Shown here: in pieces, positions 1 through 11,058 of the stretch
Position numbering within the stretch: position 1 is the first letter of the stretch
Layout of the letters: every line of letters starts with the position of its first letter
Notes under the pieces: generated by a model
What the model was told of the DNA's origin: nothing
Databases searched by the model: none
Seen by the model: the letters and a program-made list of their open reading frames with translations, nothing else
Origin: Chloranthus sessilifolius
Lineage: Eukaryota > Streptophyta > Magnoliopsida > Chloranthales > Chloranthaceae
Assembly (NCBI GenBank): GCA_021018995.1
Contig: CM037591.1
Location: forward strand, 69,777,901-69,841,900
Length of the DNA stretch: 64,000 nt
Direction of reading: 5' to 3'
Program-made: the position numbers and the translations under genes

Positions 1-1552
1 ATTTCAGTGTAGTTACCTACAAACTTCAAACATTTTTGGATTACTTTTTTGTAAGATTTTCTTAAAAGAAAAGTAAAATATTTTTAAATTGTTAAACTAA
101 ATTTTATACACTAAATAGTAAATAGCATATCATTATATGGTTGTTATAGTTTCTAAAAACATGATTCCAACATCCTTTGCTTTCCATCCTAGTAGTAATT
201 CTTGATCAGAACTTAATAATTTCAATTCATATTAAGCGTGGAGTGTGTGCGTATCAGTGAAAAGTTTATTCATCATAGATTTCTTTATACTGCAGATTTA
301 GAAAATATTTTCATCCAAACTCTCACTATTGGCATACTCCCAAAAAGAATATTTGAATTTTTGGGTTTTCTATATATGTTATATATGATGAATAGCCCTA
401 AGGGTAATTGACATAAAAGTAAATCTCATGGAATAGATAATCAATTCTACTCATATATTTTCCTGTTTCTCTATTAAGAGGTTTCCAAAGAAAGGTAGAA
501 AAGATTCAAAAATTCTAAGAATTCAGCTCATCTTTCTTCTATCTTCTCTTTTTTCGTTTTCTGTTTCAGTAAGTATCCAAAACGTTGTAGAGCTTCTTCC
601 TATTTACTTGTATTTCATTTTCGGTAAATCCTATTTTCTTGCGTTTCAGATATCTTCTTGAATTTTTCTTCAGTGTGGAAGCTTCTTGCTTCTCCTTTTG
701 TAGAATCGTATTTTACGAATTCTCTTGATTTCCCATATTTTTCTTCATTTTATTTCTTTCTCAGGTATACCCTTTGTTGCATATCCCTTATCTGTTATTC
801 TTTTACTCCTTTCACTCCCTCTTCTCCCCTTCCACATTCTAAATTCTCATAAAATAATAAGGGTAAAAGGTTTAATGCTTTAGGTAGTGCATATGGTTAG
901 GGGTTTATAGGATTTTGGAACAAAGAAATTCGATCTAGGCTTCCAATATGGGTTCAAGGGATAGATAAATTTATGGGATTTTGGTTTTTTGGCTCTAACG
1001 AATGAAAAGAATGGCCTTTTATCATTTAGCATGAATGCCATATTGTTTGGATGTATATAATAAACAGTTCTAGAAAGACAAGTTATCATAATCATGGAAT
1101 ATTTGATTCAATTTTTCAGCAATATGAGATTTCATTATAATGTAATCAAAAAGTTCATAGAAAATTTAAGTTCGAATAAAAAGTAGTCTCTCTCAGAATA
1201 AAAGAGGAAATATGGCCCAAAAGCTCACTAGTTATAAAATTTTGAACCTATAGTCTAAATATTACAGTTTAAATCAAAGTATAGTTTCAAATATTCAATC
1301 TGATACAGTGTCCAAGAGGGCTAGACATGAATCATAACTGCTCTATTGTTTGATTGTTGAACTTTTACTACGATAGATTGTAACGTTTGTGGAATCATAA
1401 TTTTTTCCTATCATAACTTGCATACAATGGTTAGCTATTTAGAAATTTAAAAACTAAAAATATGCGAAAAAATAATTAATATAAAAAAAATTATATGCAT
1501 AAAGAAAAAATAAAGAAAAACTAAAAACTAATAAAGCAAAGCTATTATACAT
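1..1552 (-). mobile_element. Element B (Athila-like), 3' noncoding internal region, left part
   Basis: No coding capacity seen. The stretch aligns by eye along its whole length with 23453-25100 (inside element A) and more weakly with 36620-38165 (inside element C). In C this segment lies between the pol/accessory region and the 3' LTR, so here it is read as the 3' noncoding part of an older Athila-like element, B. It continues after element A at 32064. A dyad (ATCGT facing ACGAT) sits at 703-722. The left end runs off the window, so B's terminal polypurine tract and 3' LTR are not visible. The short plus-strand ORF at 658-852 has no support. Confidence 0.7.
1548..1552. repeat. Target-site duplication TACAT of element A, left copy
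   Basis: TACAT immediately precedes the LTR terminus TGATCG at 1553. The identical pentamer follows the other LTR terminus at 32059-32063. Five bases is the usual duplication length for Ty3/gypsy integrase. Confidence 0.9.
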
Positions 1553-2348
1553 TGATCGTGCTTTTTATATGTATTAAAATTATATTAAATTCAAGTCTTA
1601 ACCTACTACAAGTGCTCAATGGAAATTTTAGTACTAGCATAGGATCGTTCCCACAAGGAAGTTTGTTTATCTATTTATCTCTGATTTATATTTTCTATTT
1701 AAATCCTTATTTTAAAATTTTCTATTTATCTTTAAGATCTAATGTACTGGAGAAATATGAATAAAAGAATGGTTTCTTAATCTAAAGTGCATAAAATAAA
1801 TCCTAAATCCTCTTTCTGATTGAGGTCGTCAATCCCAATCTTCAGCTATCGGATAGTTATGAATTTAAGCAGTACCGTTACACCATATCTCTAGTCTTCT
1901 AGCATTGGTCGTCAATCAAGTCTAAGATCCTATCAATACAAATTTAATCTAATCAACAATTTTCTAAAATCTGGGGGTCAATCAAACCTTAGAAAACTGA
2001 AGATGGAAAAGTAAAAATCATTACACTGCAAATTCTCACCTGATTCATCAATTCAAATCAAAACTTGGAGATGTTTACAAAGCAGGAAATAAAAGAAAAT
2101 AAAATCTAACTAGAAACTAAAGTAAAATATATCCTTCACCCCTCAGTCACAGTCGTCAGTTGCTCCTGAGAAACTATAGATATTTACACTAATCTTCAGC
2201 ACTCAATTGCAATCGTCAATTGCTCTTGAGAAACCTCTGATATCTAATCTACTCTAACTATTTTATACTACTGATCGAATGAAAATCCAACCTCAAGCGT
2301 CAATTGATACTAAAATTCTTCAATGCTTATTCCTATAACAAGCCCTCT

Positions 2349-2356
2349 TATTTATA
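2349..2356 (-). promoter_or_regulatory. TATA box of element A 3' LTR
   Basis: TATAAATA on the minus strand, preserved at the same place in the other LTR (31286-31293). It divides the LTR into a U3 part to the right, carrying the dyads, and a transcribed part to the left. Confidence 0.6.
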
Positions 2357-2656
2357 GATCATAAATGGTCGGTTTACAAAGACTTCTAATTCTAATAAAA
2401 GAAACTACTAAAGATAAAAGTATCCTAATATAACTCTAATTCCTAATTATTTTTTTTCTCACTTTCTTTAGTTGATGCGCTTCTGGAAGGTTCTTTAATC
2501 TTTAGCAACAAAGTCCTTCAGAGTATATCTTTATCAATCTTGTCAAATCTGTGGTTCACCAAACTTCAAATTTTAGAGATCTTCTAATTCTATTCATGGT
2601 GGTGATAGCTCTCACTCACGTGATCAGCAGCAGTAGATATAGCAACGGGAAAACTT

Positions 2657-2914
2657 TACACAATCGTAAATTACGATTGTCTCTTCCTTTTCTAGAAAAT
2701 CGTAAATCACGATTTTCTCTTCTTTCATGACTTTTATACTGGACTTGGCCTTTAGATGATTTTCTATTACAAATGATCACTTTTCTCTTCTGTATCATCT
2801 TTACTCTTTTGTCGCTTCTGAAGAATCGTCTTTTTGAAGAATCATAAAATTATGATTTCTTATTTCTTTCTTCTTTTTACTTCAGCAATAGCACAAAATC
2901 GTTAAATACAATTT
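2657..2914. repeat. Dyad-motif array (ATCGTAA/TTACGAT) in A 3' LTR
   Basis: Copies of AATCGTAA facing TTACGATT at 2657-2683 and 2694-2720, with degenerate copies at about 2820-2860 and 2892-2914. They lie 300-560 bp upstream of the TATA box on the minus strand. The other LTR has the same set at 31597-31870 with different substitutions, several at the CG step. Confidence 0.75.
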
Positions 2915-3121
2915 CTTAGCTTTTTTGTATTGGAGAATCATCTTTACATGCTCAATCATCATTCTTACTGCTATTTGAGTTCACTTTGATGAAGATTAAC
3001 ACTTAGGCTCTCTTTTACTGTTTATCTTTAATATCTGCACATCAGTAACTTATTAATAGCAAACTAAAGCCTAGCATCACTAAGTTAACGGTGATAAAAT
3101 GATAAATTATGTTACTGATCA

Positions 3122-3137
3122 CACCCCCAAACTTAAG
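3122..3137 (-). promoter_or_regulatory. Element A 3' polypurine tract
   Basis: Minus strand AAGTTTGGGGGTG lies immediately before the LTR start TGATCAG. This is the expected plus-strand primer of reverse transcription. Element C has the near-identical tract at 36604-36620. Confidence 0.8.
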
Positions 3138-3170
3138 TTTTGTTAGTCCTTAACAAACAAGGAAAATTAG

Positions 3171-3175
3171 ACTAT
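3171..3175. repeat. Target-site duplication ACTAT of F, left copy
   Basis: ACTAT here and at 23448-23452. Removing what lies between rejoins a sequence that aligns with the uninterrupted equivalent in element C just right of its polypurine tract (around 36620-36665). Confidence 0.75.
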
Positions 3176-3209
3176 CCTAAAACTGCGACAGCTGAGATTT
3201 CCCAACACT

Positions 3210-4020
3210 AATTTTTTTTTTTTTTAAATAGGAAAACCCAGACCGTCAAGTCACAGTTCACAATCCGAATACAAAAACATACATGGTACATCCACACACA
3301 TGCGGAAAAATCAAAGCATAAGATACACATGGCAGAAAAGAAGATCCATCCTCATACAGAGTACAGGCTAACAATATAAAGCCACCGGTGATGGCTGACC
3401 ATCACCTAAACAGTTGTGAACAAGAATATACATCAAATTCTAATTCTACCATTCTACAAACAGTCGGACTTACCAAGTCCAACCACAAAGATCCAAGACT
3501 AATGTCAAGTCAAATTCCACCTACCAAAGGTAGAAGACACGCCTCAAACTCTGGATCCAAATCGAGACCTGCAACCTGTGACGTATAGTCGAGAGGTGAG
3601 TTACCATCAAAGCTCAGTAAGGGAAACTCAAGAACAATTACATTTTATCATATGCCTTCATAGATTCAAATGTCGTAAATCAGAAAATATTTTGTTTCAG
3701 GTCAAAACAAGAGTTTACTTTCAAGCCTTTTTCATATTAAAACAACAGTTGGCTTTCATATTCGAGATGGAAAACTAATTTCAGAAAACATTTCATGCCA
3801 AAAATTGAGCCTAATTTCAAACACGAGTTTAAGTCAAAACACACTTTGCAATTTAAGTTCACATGACTAGTTTGAAGGTAATTTCATCACATACGATAAA
3901 CTAAATTCGAAAGCATTTCTCCAAAAGCGGAAAATCATAGTGCGAAAGCATTTCATGTCAAAACGAGAGCAATGTCAAGTTCATGTTCGAATTCATGTCA
4001 AGTTCATGTTCGCGTAAGAG
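3210..4020. other. F, noncoding stretch
   Basis: AT-rich noncoding sequence beginning with a T run at about 3213-3226. The two 66-residue plus-strand ORFs (3388-3588, 3578-3778) have no recognisable content. Nothing else seen. Confidence 0.5.
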
Positions 4021-4044
4021 TTCGATTCGTGTGCATGTAATCCT

Positions 4045-4158
4045 CCCATAGCGTTCCACAATAGTACGATTACTCCACCCATAGCGGTCCACACATGCAT
4101 GTCTAATTCACCCATAGCGGCCCATAATGTATACTTAAATCCGCCCATAGCGGTCCAC
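4045..4158. repeat. Tandem repeat, 33-bp period, in F
   Basis: Four copies of a CCCATAGCGGTCCAC core start at 4045, 4078, 4111 and 4144, an exact 33-bp period, with diverged spacers. The minus ORF at 3993-4208 (WTAMGG repeated) is only this array translated. Confidence 0.85.
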
Positions 4159-4227
4159 TTCAACTTATCTAGTTTATTACTCGATTGGTTCAATATATAT
4201 ACACACACATGTCTTACAGATTCGAAT

Positions 4228-4373
4228 CACGGATATCCCGTTGTGCCGGTTTGATTCACGAATATCCAGCTGTGCTGGTTCGATTCATGGGTATCCCGTC
4301 GTGCCAGTTTGATTCACGGGTATAACCGTCGTGTTGATTCGATTCACGGATATTCCGTCGTGCCGGTTCGATT
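4228..4373. repeat. Tandem repeat, 29-bp period, in F
   Basis: About five units starting near 4228, 4257, 4286, 4315 and 4345, each with CACGGATATCCCGTCGTG followed by CCGGTTCGATT. The second tandem array in the same LTR, unrelated in sequence to the 33-bp one. Confidence 0.85.
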
Positions 4374-5034
4374 CATATTCACGTACATTTCATATAGGTT
4401 CGATTCACGAGTTCTTATATCATATTCGGATGCAAAGTTCATGTCCAAGGCTCGTAGTTTAATACAAGTACAATTTTAAGATTCGATATTTCACAGATTT
4501 CAAAAATGAATTCATAAATCAAAAATTAATTTTCTACATCCATTCCAATGATCACATTCAAGACTTAAAATCAATGATGCATGCAAAATTCATGTTCGAG
4601 GCTCAAGACTTTCAATACTAACAATATTTGAAATTTCAAAGGTACAACTAATTTCATTTCAAAATAAAACATGATTTCGATTCAACATTTCCACAATCAC
4701 ACATATACACTTTTGCAAATATCCAGACAAAAATCAAATTATTCACAGTCGAAAGCATTATCAATATTCAAATAAAACACGTCATGCGAATCTATGGATA
4801 AAAGTCAAAAAATGTCATTGATTGAGAAAGTTTCCCCTACCTTAAGTTGCGTCAAACATGCTTGTTCCTACACACTCATCTCAAGATGCATTTCTCCGAG
4901 TTTCCTCACCTAATTCACAAGGTCAGGTGCATTTCTTAGCCACAATTACTCACTACATAACCCCATGTATAACACTAGGTGCACGAGTCAAATCCCGAAC
5001 ATAGTAACTTATAAAATAAAAAACAAGCCTTCAC

Positions 5035-5420
5035 GCTCGAGCGGTTCCCAGTGGCACATTGCATGTACGCTCTAAATGGTTTTAGGCTGAAAATCATGCT
5101 CAAGCGTAGTCTTCAGATTGGTCTCACGCTCGAGTGGTCTAAATCATGCTTGAGCATAATCTCTGCACAATACCCACTTTACGCTCTAGTGGTTTGGACC
5201 CGAGCCTAATTGGCCTAGATTTCATGCTCGAGCGTAGGCTTCAGATGGCTTCACGCTTGAGCGGCTCTCAACATGAGCAAGCGTAATCCCAGTTCAACTC
5301 TCCAATTAACGCTCGAGCGTATTTGACCCGAGCAGATTTAGCCTACAAATCACGCTCAAGCATAAGCTCCAGATGATTTCCCGCTCTAGCGGCTCTAAAT
5401 CACACTTGAGCGTACACCAT
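5035..5420. repeat. CGCTCGAGCG palindrome array in F
   Basis: Repeated intact or degenerate copies of the palindrome CGCTCGAGCG and half-sites (CGCTCGAG, CTCAAGCGTA, CGCTCTAG), about every 25-45 bp. Examples are near 5036, 5095, 5131, 5226, 5310 and 5380. Between them recur phrases such as GCGGCTCT and CTTCAGAT, so part of the array is a degenerate longer repeat. Confidence 0.75.
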
Positions 5421-5429
5421 CGGTTCTCT

Positions 5430-6549
5430 CCTCTAAGGCTTCGTTTCTTCTCTTTCTTCTGAATTTGAAAACCTAGTATTTTATATCGATTTTACATCCT
5501 ACACCATAAGTCTAGCCTAGATGCATGTTTATAAAATGAATTCAAACCTATTTTCCCAATTTGGTTGCCCATGTGACATCCAAAACATCCGGATCAAAGG
5601 AAATTGGCTCCCAAGCCTCTCACGCATTCGATCTTTTAGAAATTTCATCGCATGAAGCACATAACTCATGAAATGAACCCTGGTTCTAAGAAATTGATGC
5701 TCACACACAAAAATTGAACATTTACCTTCATGAATCATGCATGTAGGGTTCGAAACGGTCGGGATTGATCGTGGCGGAATTTGGTGCGTAGCTTCGCGTT
5801 TGATCGCCCGATGCTTTGATATATTGCTTCGATCGCGACAAAGTTGATGGTGTGGTTAGCGATGGAGATCAAGGGTGAGTTCTCCTCCAAAAAGGAAATG
5901 GAAGGAGATGGGGTTCGATTCTCTCCTCACGACTCCTCACTCCTCATGCCCAACCGGCTTTGCCAAAATTTGGGAAAGTTCTAAAGGGTCATGCCTTTAT
6001 AGCAAGTGTGTCATGTGGAGTTGCTTTGGTGTGGGGTTGGCATAACGAATTCGGTGCACAGGCCAATCATAGGCAACATAATAGGGGTTTTAAACCATGG
6101 GCCAGATTACAAATGGGTCCTAAGTGACTTTGTCTTCAATGGGCCCAAGGTGGGCTGGGTCCAATTAACAAGAGGGCTTTATAGTTGAGGTGCCCAAAGT
6201 TTAGTGTGTAATTGGTACACACATCTCGGTGTATGGGTCAAGCATAGGGCGTCAACTACTAGGTCTTAAGTGATTTGATCACCAAGGCATCTTAAGTTGG
6301 CTAGACCTGATCACTAAAATGGCTTCCCTTCTAATGGTGATGGACTTAAAGTGCAGTCTATAAAATCAAGATTTGTGTGTGGCTCCAAGGGGTTGGCTTG
6401 TTGTTGGGTGGTTATACACATTTAGGTGTTGGTTTCTTAAGATCTAAGGTTAGATCTTCATGCGGTCCCCTTTAAACTCAGATCGAATACACCTAATGGG
6501 CTTCTAAACTTGGACCTTTCACTAACCACTAGATCTCTGACTGGTGTGT
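5430..6549. other. F, unique noncoding stretch
   Basis: No gene recognised. Contains a minus-strand TATAAAG near 5994-6000 that could be F's core promoter. Small ORFs at 5529-5738 and 6006-6188 have no family features. Confidence 0.45.
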
Positions 6550-6554
6550 GTGGC
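6550..6554. repeat. Target-site duplication GTGGC of element D, left copy
   Basis: GTGGC immediately precedes the LTR terminus at 6555 and recurs at 22901-22905 right after the other terminus (GTCTACA). Confidence 0.85.
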
Positions 6555-6930
6555 TTTGCAACCGTGGGATTTTTTACGATCCCATCGCGGCAATGCGCTC
6601 GCTAACAAAAATATAGAGTCGCCACCCAGAGCTTTTGGTGTCCTGGGAAACCTATATCATTTTTATAAGCACCGAAGTACCACAAATATGACTCTGAATC
6701 TGGTCCACACCAAAGGTTCTTGGGTAGGAGCTTCGATTATCAATTGGGAAGGTGTTAGGCACCCAATCAACCCGCTTAATGCGGTCTCTACTTATGGACA
6801 AAACAAAAACAATATAAAAGAAAAGAAAAAGGCTTCCTCTTATCCAAAGGGGCTTAAAATCATATTTGTGCCTCTCTGTTCCTACCAAAAATTCGCTGGC
6901 GTAACGACACAAATGGGAGGATGGAGAAAT

Positions 6931-7080
6931 GACCGAGAAGGTAGAGGAATAGAGGGGAGAGCCGGAGCTCTCAAGCCCTTGACCAAGAAGGTAGAGGAAT
7001 AGAGGGGAGAGCCGGAGCTCTCAAGCCCTTGACCAAGAAGGTAAAGGAATAGAGGGGAGAGCCGGAGCTCTCGAGCCCTT
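6931..7080. repeat. Three tandem 50-bp units in D 3' LTR
   Basis: Near-identical 50-bp units start at 6931, 6981 and 7031, each with GAGGGGAGAGCCGGAGCTCT. The partner LTR has one full unit plus a short fragment (about 21730-21810), so the expansion postdates insertion of D. The 6544-7002 plus ORF arises from this array. Confidence 0.9.
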
Positions 7081-7376
7081 GTTGCACCGTTGAGGAGCCA
7101 TGCGTAGGCTTACTTTGATAAGCTTTTGAAGGCTTGAATGGTGGAAAATGGGGTTCTAACTCCTATGGCTTACTAGCTAAGAGGTAGAGAGAGGAGTCTA
7201 GGGGGTAGCACACACCTAGACTAAGGGTTTTGGATTCAAGATTAAGTTTGAAATAAGGTTGGGAGATTCTGAAATTTTATGTGAAAATGAGGCATAAAAG
7301 GGAGGAAGAACTTCTCACTTTAAGCTCTTTTTCTCTTAAGAAAATTTCTCAACCTTTAATCCAAGGGGAGGGGCTC

Positions 7377-7384
7377 TATTTATA
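7377..7384 (-). promoter_or_regulatory. TATA box, D 3' LTR
   Basis: Minus-strand TATAAATA, conserved in all four D/E LTRs (also 22106-22113, 43470-43477, 58751-58758). Confidence 0.65.
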
Positions 7385-7657
7385 GGAAAAGGGCACGTTA
7401 AGAGGCTACTTAGATGCTAATTACGGTTAGCAATTAGATAATCTCTAATCTAAGGTTTCTTAGGATTTTGAGAGCTTCGAGATGTGTGGGAATGGTTTTA
7501 ATGGTGGATGATAGGTTGGTGTTTCAAATCACTTAAGGGTTATAAATAGGCACTAAAAGAGTGCAACATAACTAACAAAATACCCCCCAAAGATCAAGAT
7601 GGTCAGCAAGTCAAACCCCAATCTCAATTTTCAGAGCAAAAAATCACAGGTACTGTT

Positions 7658-7786
7658 CATATGTCTGGCACAACTAATAGTTGCGCCAAGCATATGTATA
7701 GTAATACAATGATTCCCAATGGTTTTGGGACGTTGCAAGCCAGCGGGGGGACCCACTAGAGCATGGTGCAACTATTAGTTGTGCCA
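7658..7786. repeat. Inverted-repeat motifs (TGGCGCAACT/AGTTGCGCCA) in D 3' LTR
   Basis: A 39-bp imperfect palindrome at 7658-7696 has outer arms CATATG and inner arms TGGCRCAACT facing AGTTGCGCCA. A 23-bp dyad lies at 7764-7786. Both are 270-410 bp upstream of the TATA box on the minus strand. Confidence 0.85.
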
Positions 7787-8172
7787 AGCCAAAATCTTAC
7801 AAAATTGCGAGATTTTCAAATCGCCATAACTTTTGTTATATAACTCCGATTTAGGCGATTCTTGACTCGTTCGAAAGCTGGGGAAGTCCTCTTTCCAATG
7901 GTATATGAATTGATAGGAGTAGAAGACCTCAACTAGTCCTAGTGCATCACTCTTCATCCATTGCCCAGGAAGGTTGGGTTTAGGGTTCGGAAGGGGTTCT
8001 AAGGATCGAGATTAGTTTTTAAAGGTTCGGGGTAAATTCTAAGGGATTTGGGATGATTCTAAAGGGTTTAGGAAGGTATCTATGGGTACCATACATGCCA
8101 TCAAAAGCTCAGAGGCGCGCCTCTCTCGAAATATATTTCGAACTGGCCTTGGGCCAAATTTGGGTGTCTACA

Positions 8173-8187
8173 GATGCCCCTCTTTGG
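8173..8187 (-). promoter_or_regulatory. Element D 3' polypurine tract
   Basis: Minus strand AAAGAGGGGCATC abuts the LTR start TGTAGACACC. The same tract is at 44343-44357 in E. Confidence 0.8.
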
Positions 8188-11058
8188 TATTTGATCACTA
8201 ATGATCGAATATAAAAAAAAAGCGACATTCGAAGAGGCCCAAGGCATTACTGATGGGTCCACTGTATTTAGAATGAACTTCAAACATCAGAAGGGTAACA
8301 TGGCAAGAAAATGAAAGCCCTGTATGTCAGGCTAAACATTCGTTTCTCAAGGTAATCGGTCCCCAAGCGCTTAGCAATATTACTAGGCATAACCGAGGTG
8401 GAGCGAGTTGCGAAAGCCCTATATGTTCGGCCAAACATTCACCTCTCGAGGTTGATTTGAAGGTATTTGATATTTAAGATTCATTCTGAATACAACAGCT
8501 TTGCAAGTAAGAGGGGTGATCAATCCACATTCAAAGATAGGCGCGAAGCAAGTATGCAAGTCTCCACGGTTTGTGTCCAATCATATGAGGCATTGATCGC
8601 TTCATCTGACTGGTCACGGGTGCCACTGCGTGAAGCAGGGTTCAAGGTCATTGGGCAAACCCATGGATCCCAAAATTTATTTAGCATGACTACTGACCAG
8701 AGCGAACGAAGGTCGCAACACTTTTTGGGAGTACGTGCTATTTTGAAGACATGCCCCAGATGAATATGACCTAGAGCATCCAACTTCAACTACCTTGATC
8801 AGGTCCAACCATGCATTGGGTATCTCCTAAAAGGGACATTCAATCCTAGTCTCTGCCAATAATGATCATAAACATCATTTAACTATACATAATCATGCTC
8901 CCATTAAGGGCGATAAGCAATAAAGGCGATGGAAGTCCCAACCCGAACCTGCTCGAGTATAATTTACAGGAACAAACGACCATCATACGGATACCCAGAC
9001 ACATGGCGTATACTTTATAGGGAAACTGCTACCAATACAGGTTTTAAGCCTGTAGAAAATAAGGGAAATGAACCCTTCTGGATGCATGGTTGCACATAGT
9101 TTGATTGATGTGTAATATCATTCTTAACAGGTTGGTCTCAACCAACGATTGAACTTTTCTAATGGAGTTATCTGGACCTCAAACCCCGTAGGGCGCACAC
9201 CCAAACCATGCGGACCAAGAGTCCATACCTCCGAAAAGTTCATAAAAAATTTGAAGCTTAGACTCTCATGTTCATATGAATCAAAGACAGAGCTCTTAGC
9301 TCAACAATTTAGCAGTGGAATCGTCCTGATCGAAATATTGACCGTCTGATCATGATTGACACTGTTGCTCCCACTTTAAAGTAGGATCTAGGGATCCAAG
9401 GTGAACCTTAGATCTAGGACATTAGTTTTACACAGCTGCGTTGTCGATAAGATATTGACATTTTATCACATCAAAAATATGCATGTGAATGGCTGTGCAT
9501 GAAAAGTTCACAAATTTCTTTTTTTCTTTTTCAAATTGATTTTCATTCTCCCCTTTTTTGAAATTGACCTGACATCGGTGGCGGGATACTTCATCTGATT
9601 TGTCCATCGCTGAAAAGTTACCTGCTTCGAGTCTTTGGACCGTTTGATATTCCTGCACATCCTTGAGAAAATGTCAGTCCCTTTTTTTGTTTATATAGGT
9701 AACAATAAGCATCCTAATTAATAGAAGGAGAAACAAACTTTTACCTATATTTTTTCATTTTCAAGTATATATATATATTTTGGATTATTTTCAGACATTT
9801 TTTATTCTTTTTCTTTATTTTTGAGATGAAAGTACGATGTTGTAACTATGTACATGAGAAAGAATAGAAATATATACACTCACACATTTTTTTGTATTTA
9901 GATTTTTCTTAATTTTTTTTTTCTTTTTTGGCTTTTCTCTCTTTTTTTGGATGATGCCTTATCAATGAGGTGAAGTCACGGGTCCCACTTTGGACATAGT
10001 CGAACCCTCCCTTTTAAATGGTCGGGTCCAAGGGAGTTTCAGCAATTTCACCAAGGCCGGAACGTTAATCCCTTTGGATTGAGTCAAACCTTTCTCCTTA
10101 TCTTGAGTCATACGTTTAGCAAAGCAGTTTAATAGAGATAATTCTAGTCGGGACCCGTCTTGAACTAACATGAGCGGCCCAATCGGAAAACGGGCAACAG
10201 GGAGAGTAACAAAAAGGTTCCTCAAACATCAATCAATCATTTCAAACCTTTCTTCTTTTCTTTTTTTTCTTTTTTTTTTATTTATCTCCCTTTTAACCCA
10301 TGGCGCCCTTTCGGGTTTTCACCATGTCCATGGGCTTAGCTCTCTTACCCCAAGCGCCCTTTTGGGTTTTCACCTGGTCCGCACAAACTCGCTGTTTTTA
10401 CCCGTGGCGCCCTTTCAAGTTTTCACTACGTCCATCTTGCTTTGATCTTGTATTTTTATTTTATTTTTATTTTTATTTTTCTTTCATTCTTTAGAAGCCA
10501 CGACCTAGACGTCGATTCTGTCATAGCCAGCTAGATGGGGTTTTGGTGTTGTCTCACAACTCGGCTCGTGTTAACTTAACAGATATTATGACTGCTTGTG
10601 AACCTAAAAAGAGTGCTTTCTTCAGGGCGTAGCTTGGCCATGGGTTTGGTTAGGATTTGAAGGTATGCTGGGCTAAAAGGGTTTTCTTGATACGGCTTTA
10701 GTTTTCCACAACATACTTTCTTTCTTGGGAGATTTTACTGTACACGCCCCATGATTCTTCTATTTTTTTTTCCTTATCTTATTTCAGGCAATCTCTTCTT
10801 AAGGTTTTGCTTTTCTGATTTTTTTGAATTTTGATAGTAACTTTACTTCCTCTCTTTTTTTTGTATATGTACACACTTTTTCTTTTCCTAGGAAGTGGTT
10901 CACTGAAAGAAACGAATAGGCTCAAAATGGGGTAGCAAAAGATATCATTATTTTTAGGGATGCTTTTTGGCTACTGTGCTTGGAACGATGACCTCTTTTG
11001 GGAGTTTCTTAAGCAGTCACATATTTATTTTACTAATACTTACCTTGTCACGATAGAC
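8188..11058 (-). other. Element D 3' noncoding region
   Basis: About 2.9 kb between the integrase stop and the polypurine tract, with no supported ORF. It aligns with 44358-47527 in E. It contains phrases such as GCGAAAGCCC...CTCTCGAG near 8330-8460 and pyrimidine-rich runs near 9510-9550 and 9890-9950. A threefold GCGCCCTTTCGGGTTTTCAC repeat lies near 10300-10430. Confidence 0.7.
10303..10440. repeat. Threefold GCGCCCTTTCGGGTTTTCAC repeat in D 3' region
   Basis: Three diverged copies near 10303, 10350 and 10407, each followed by an ACCACGTCC-like or ACCTGGTCC-like tail. E carries the same three copies in the same place (46838-46972). Confidence 0.8.

Larger units (their letters stand above)
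1553..3121 (-). repeat. Element A 3' LTR
   Basis: Matches 30482-32058 almost end to end. The first 210 bases differ at roughly 7% of positions by my manual count. A minus-strand TATAAATA lies at 2349-2356. Family dyads occur upstream of it at 2657-2683, 2694-2720, 2820-2860 and 2892-2914. The 1552-1764 plus-strand ORF overlaps the LTR end in both copies and is a by-product of it. Confidence 0.9.
6555..8172 (-). repeat. Element D 3' LTR
   Basis: Minus-strand start TGTAGACACCCAAATTTGG; the end TTGCAAA is a mutated TTGCACA. A TATAAATA lies at 7377-7384. It is longer than its partner (1618 against 1545 bp), mainly because of a 3 x 50 bp array at 6931-7080. Dyads lie at 7658-7696 and 7764-7786. 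Confidence 0.9.

Noticed and set aside
1..1552. 1-1552 and 23453-25100 as a pair of LTRs of one element
   Set aside because: A third homologue (36621-38165) lies between the pol side and the 3' LTR of C and has no LTR termini. These are homologous 3' noncoding regions, not LTRs.
1552..1764. Near-identical 70-residue plus ORFs here and at 30481-30693
   Set aside because: Both are the ends of element A's two LTRs. The similarity comes from LTR duplication, not from a gene family.
3993..4208. Minus ORF with WTAMGG repeats
   Set aside because: A translation of the 33-bp tandem array in F.
6544..7002. 152-residue plus-strand ORF as a gene
   Set aside because: It lies in an LTR, antisense to the element, and is extended by the 50-bp triplication.
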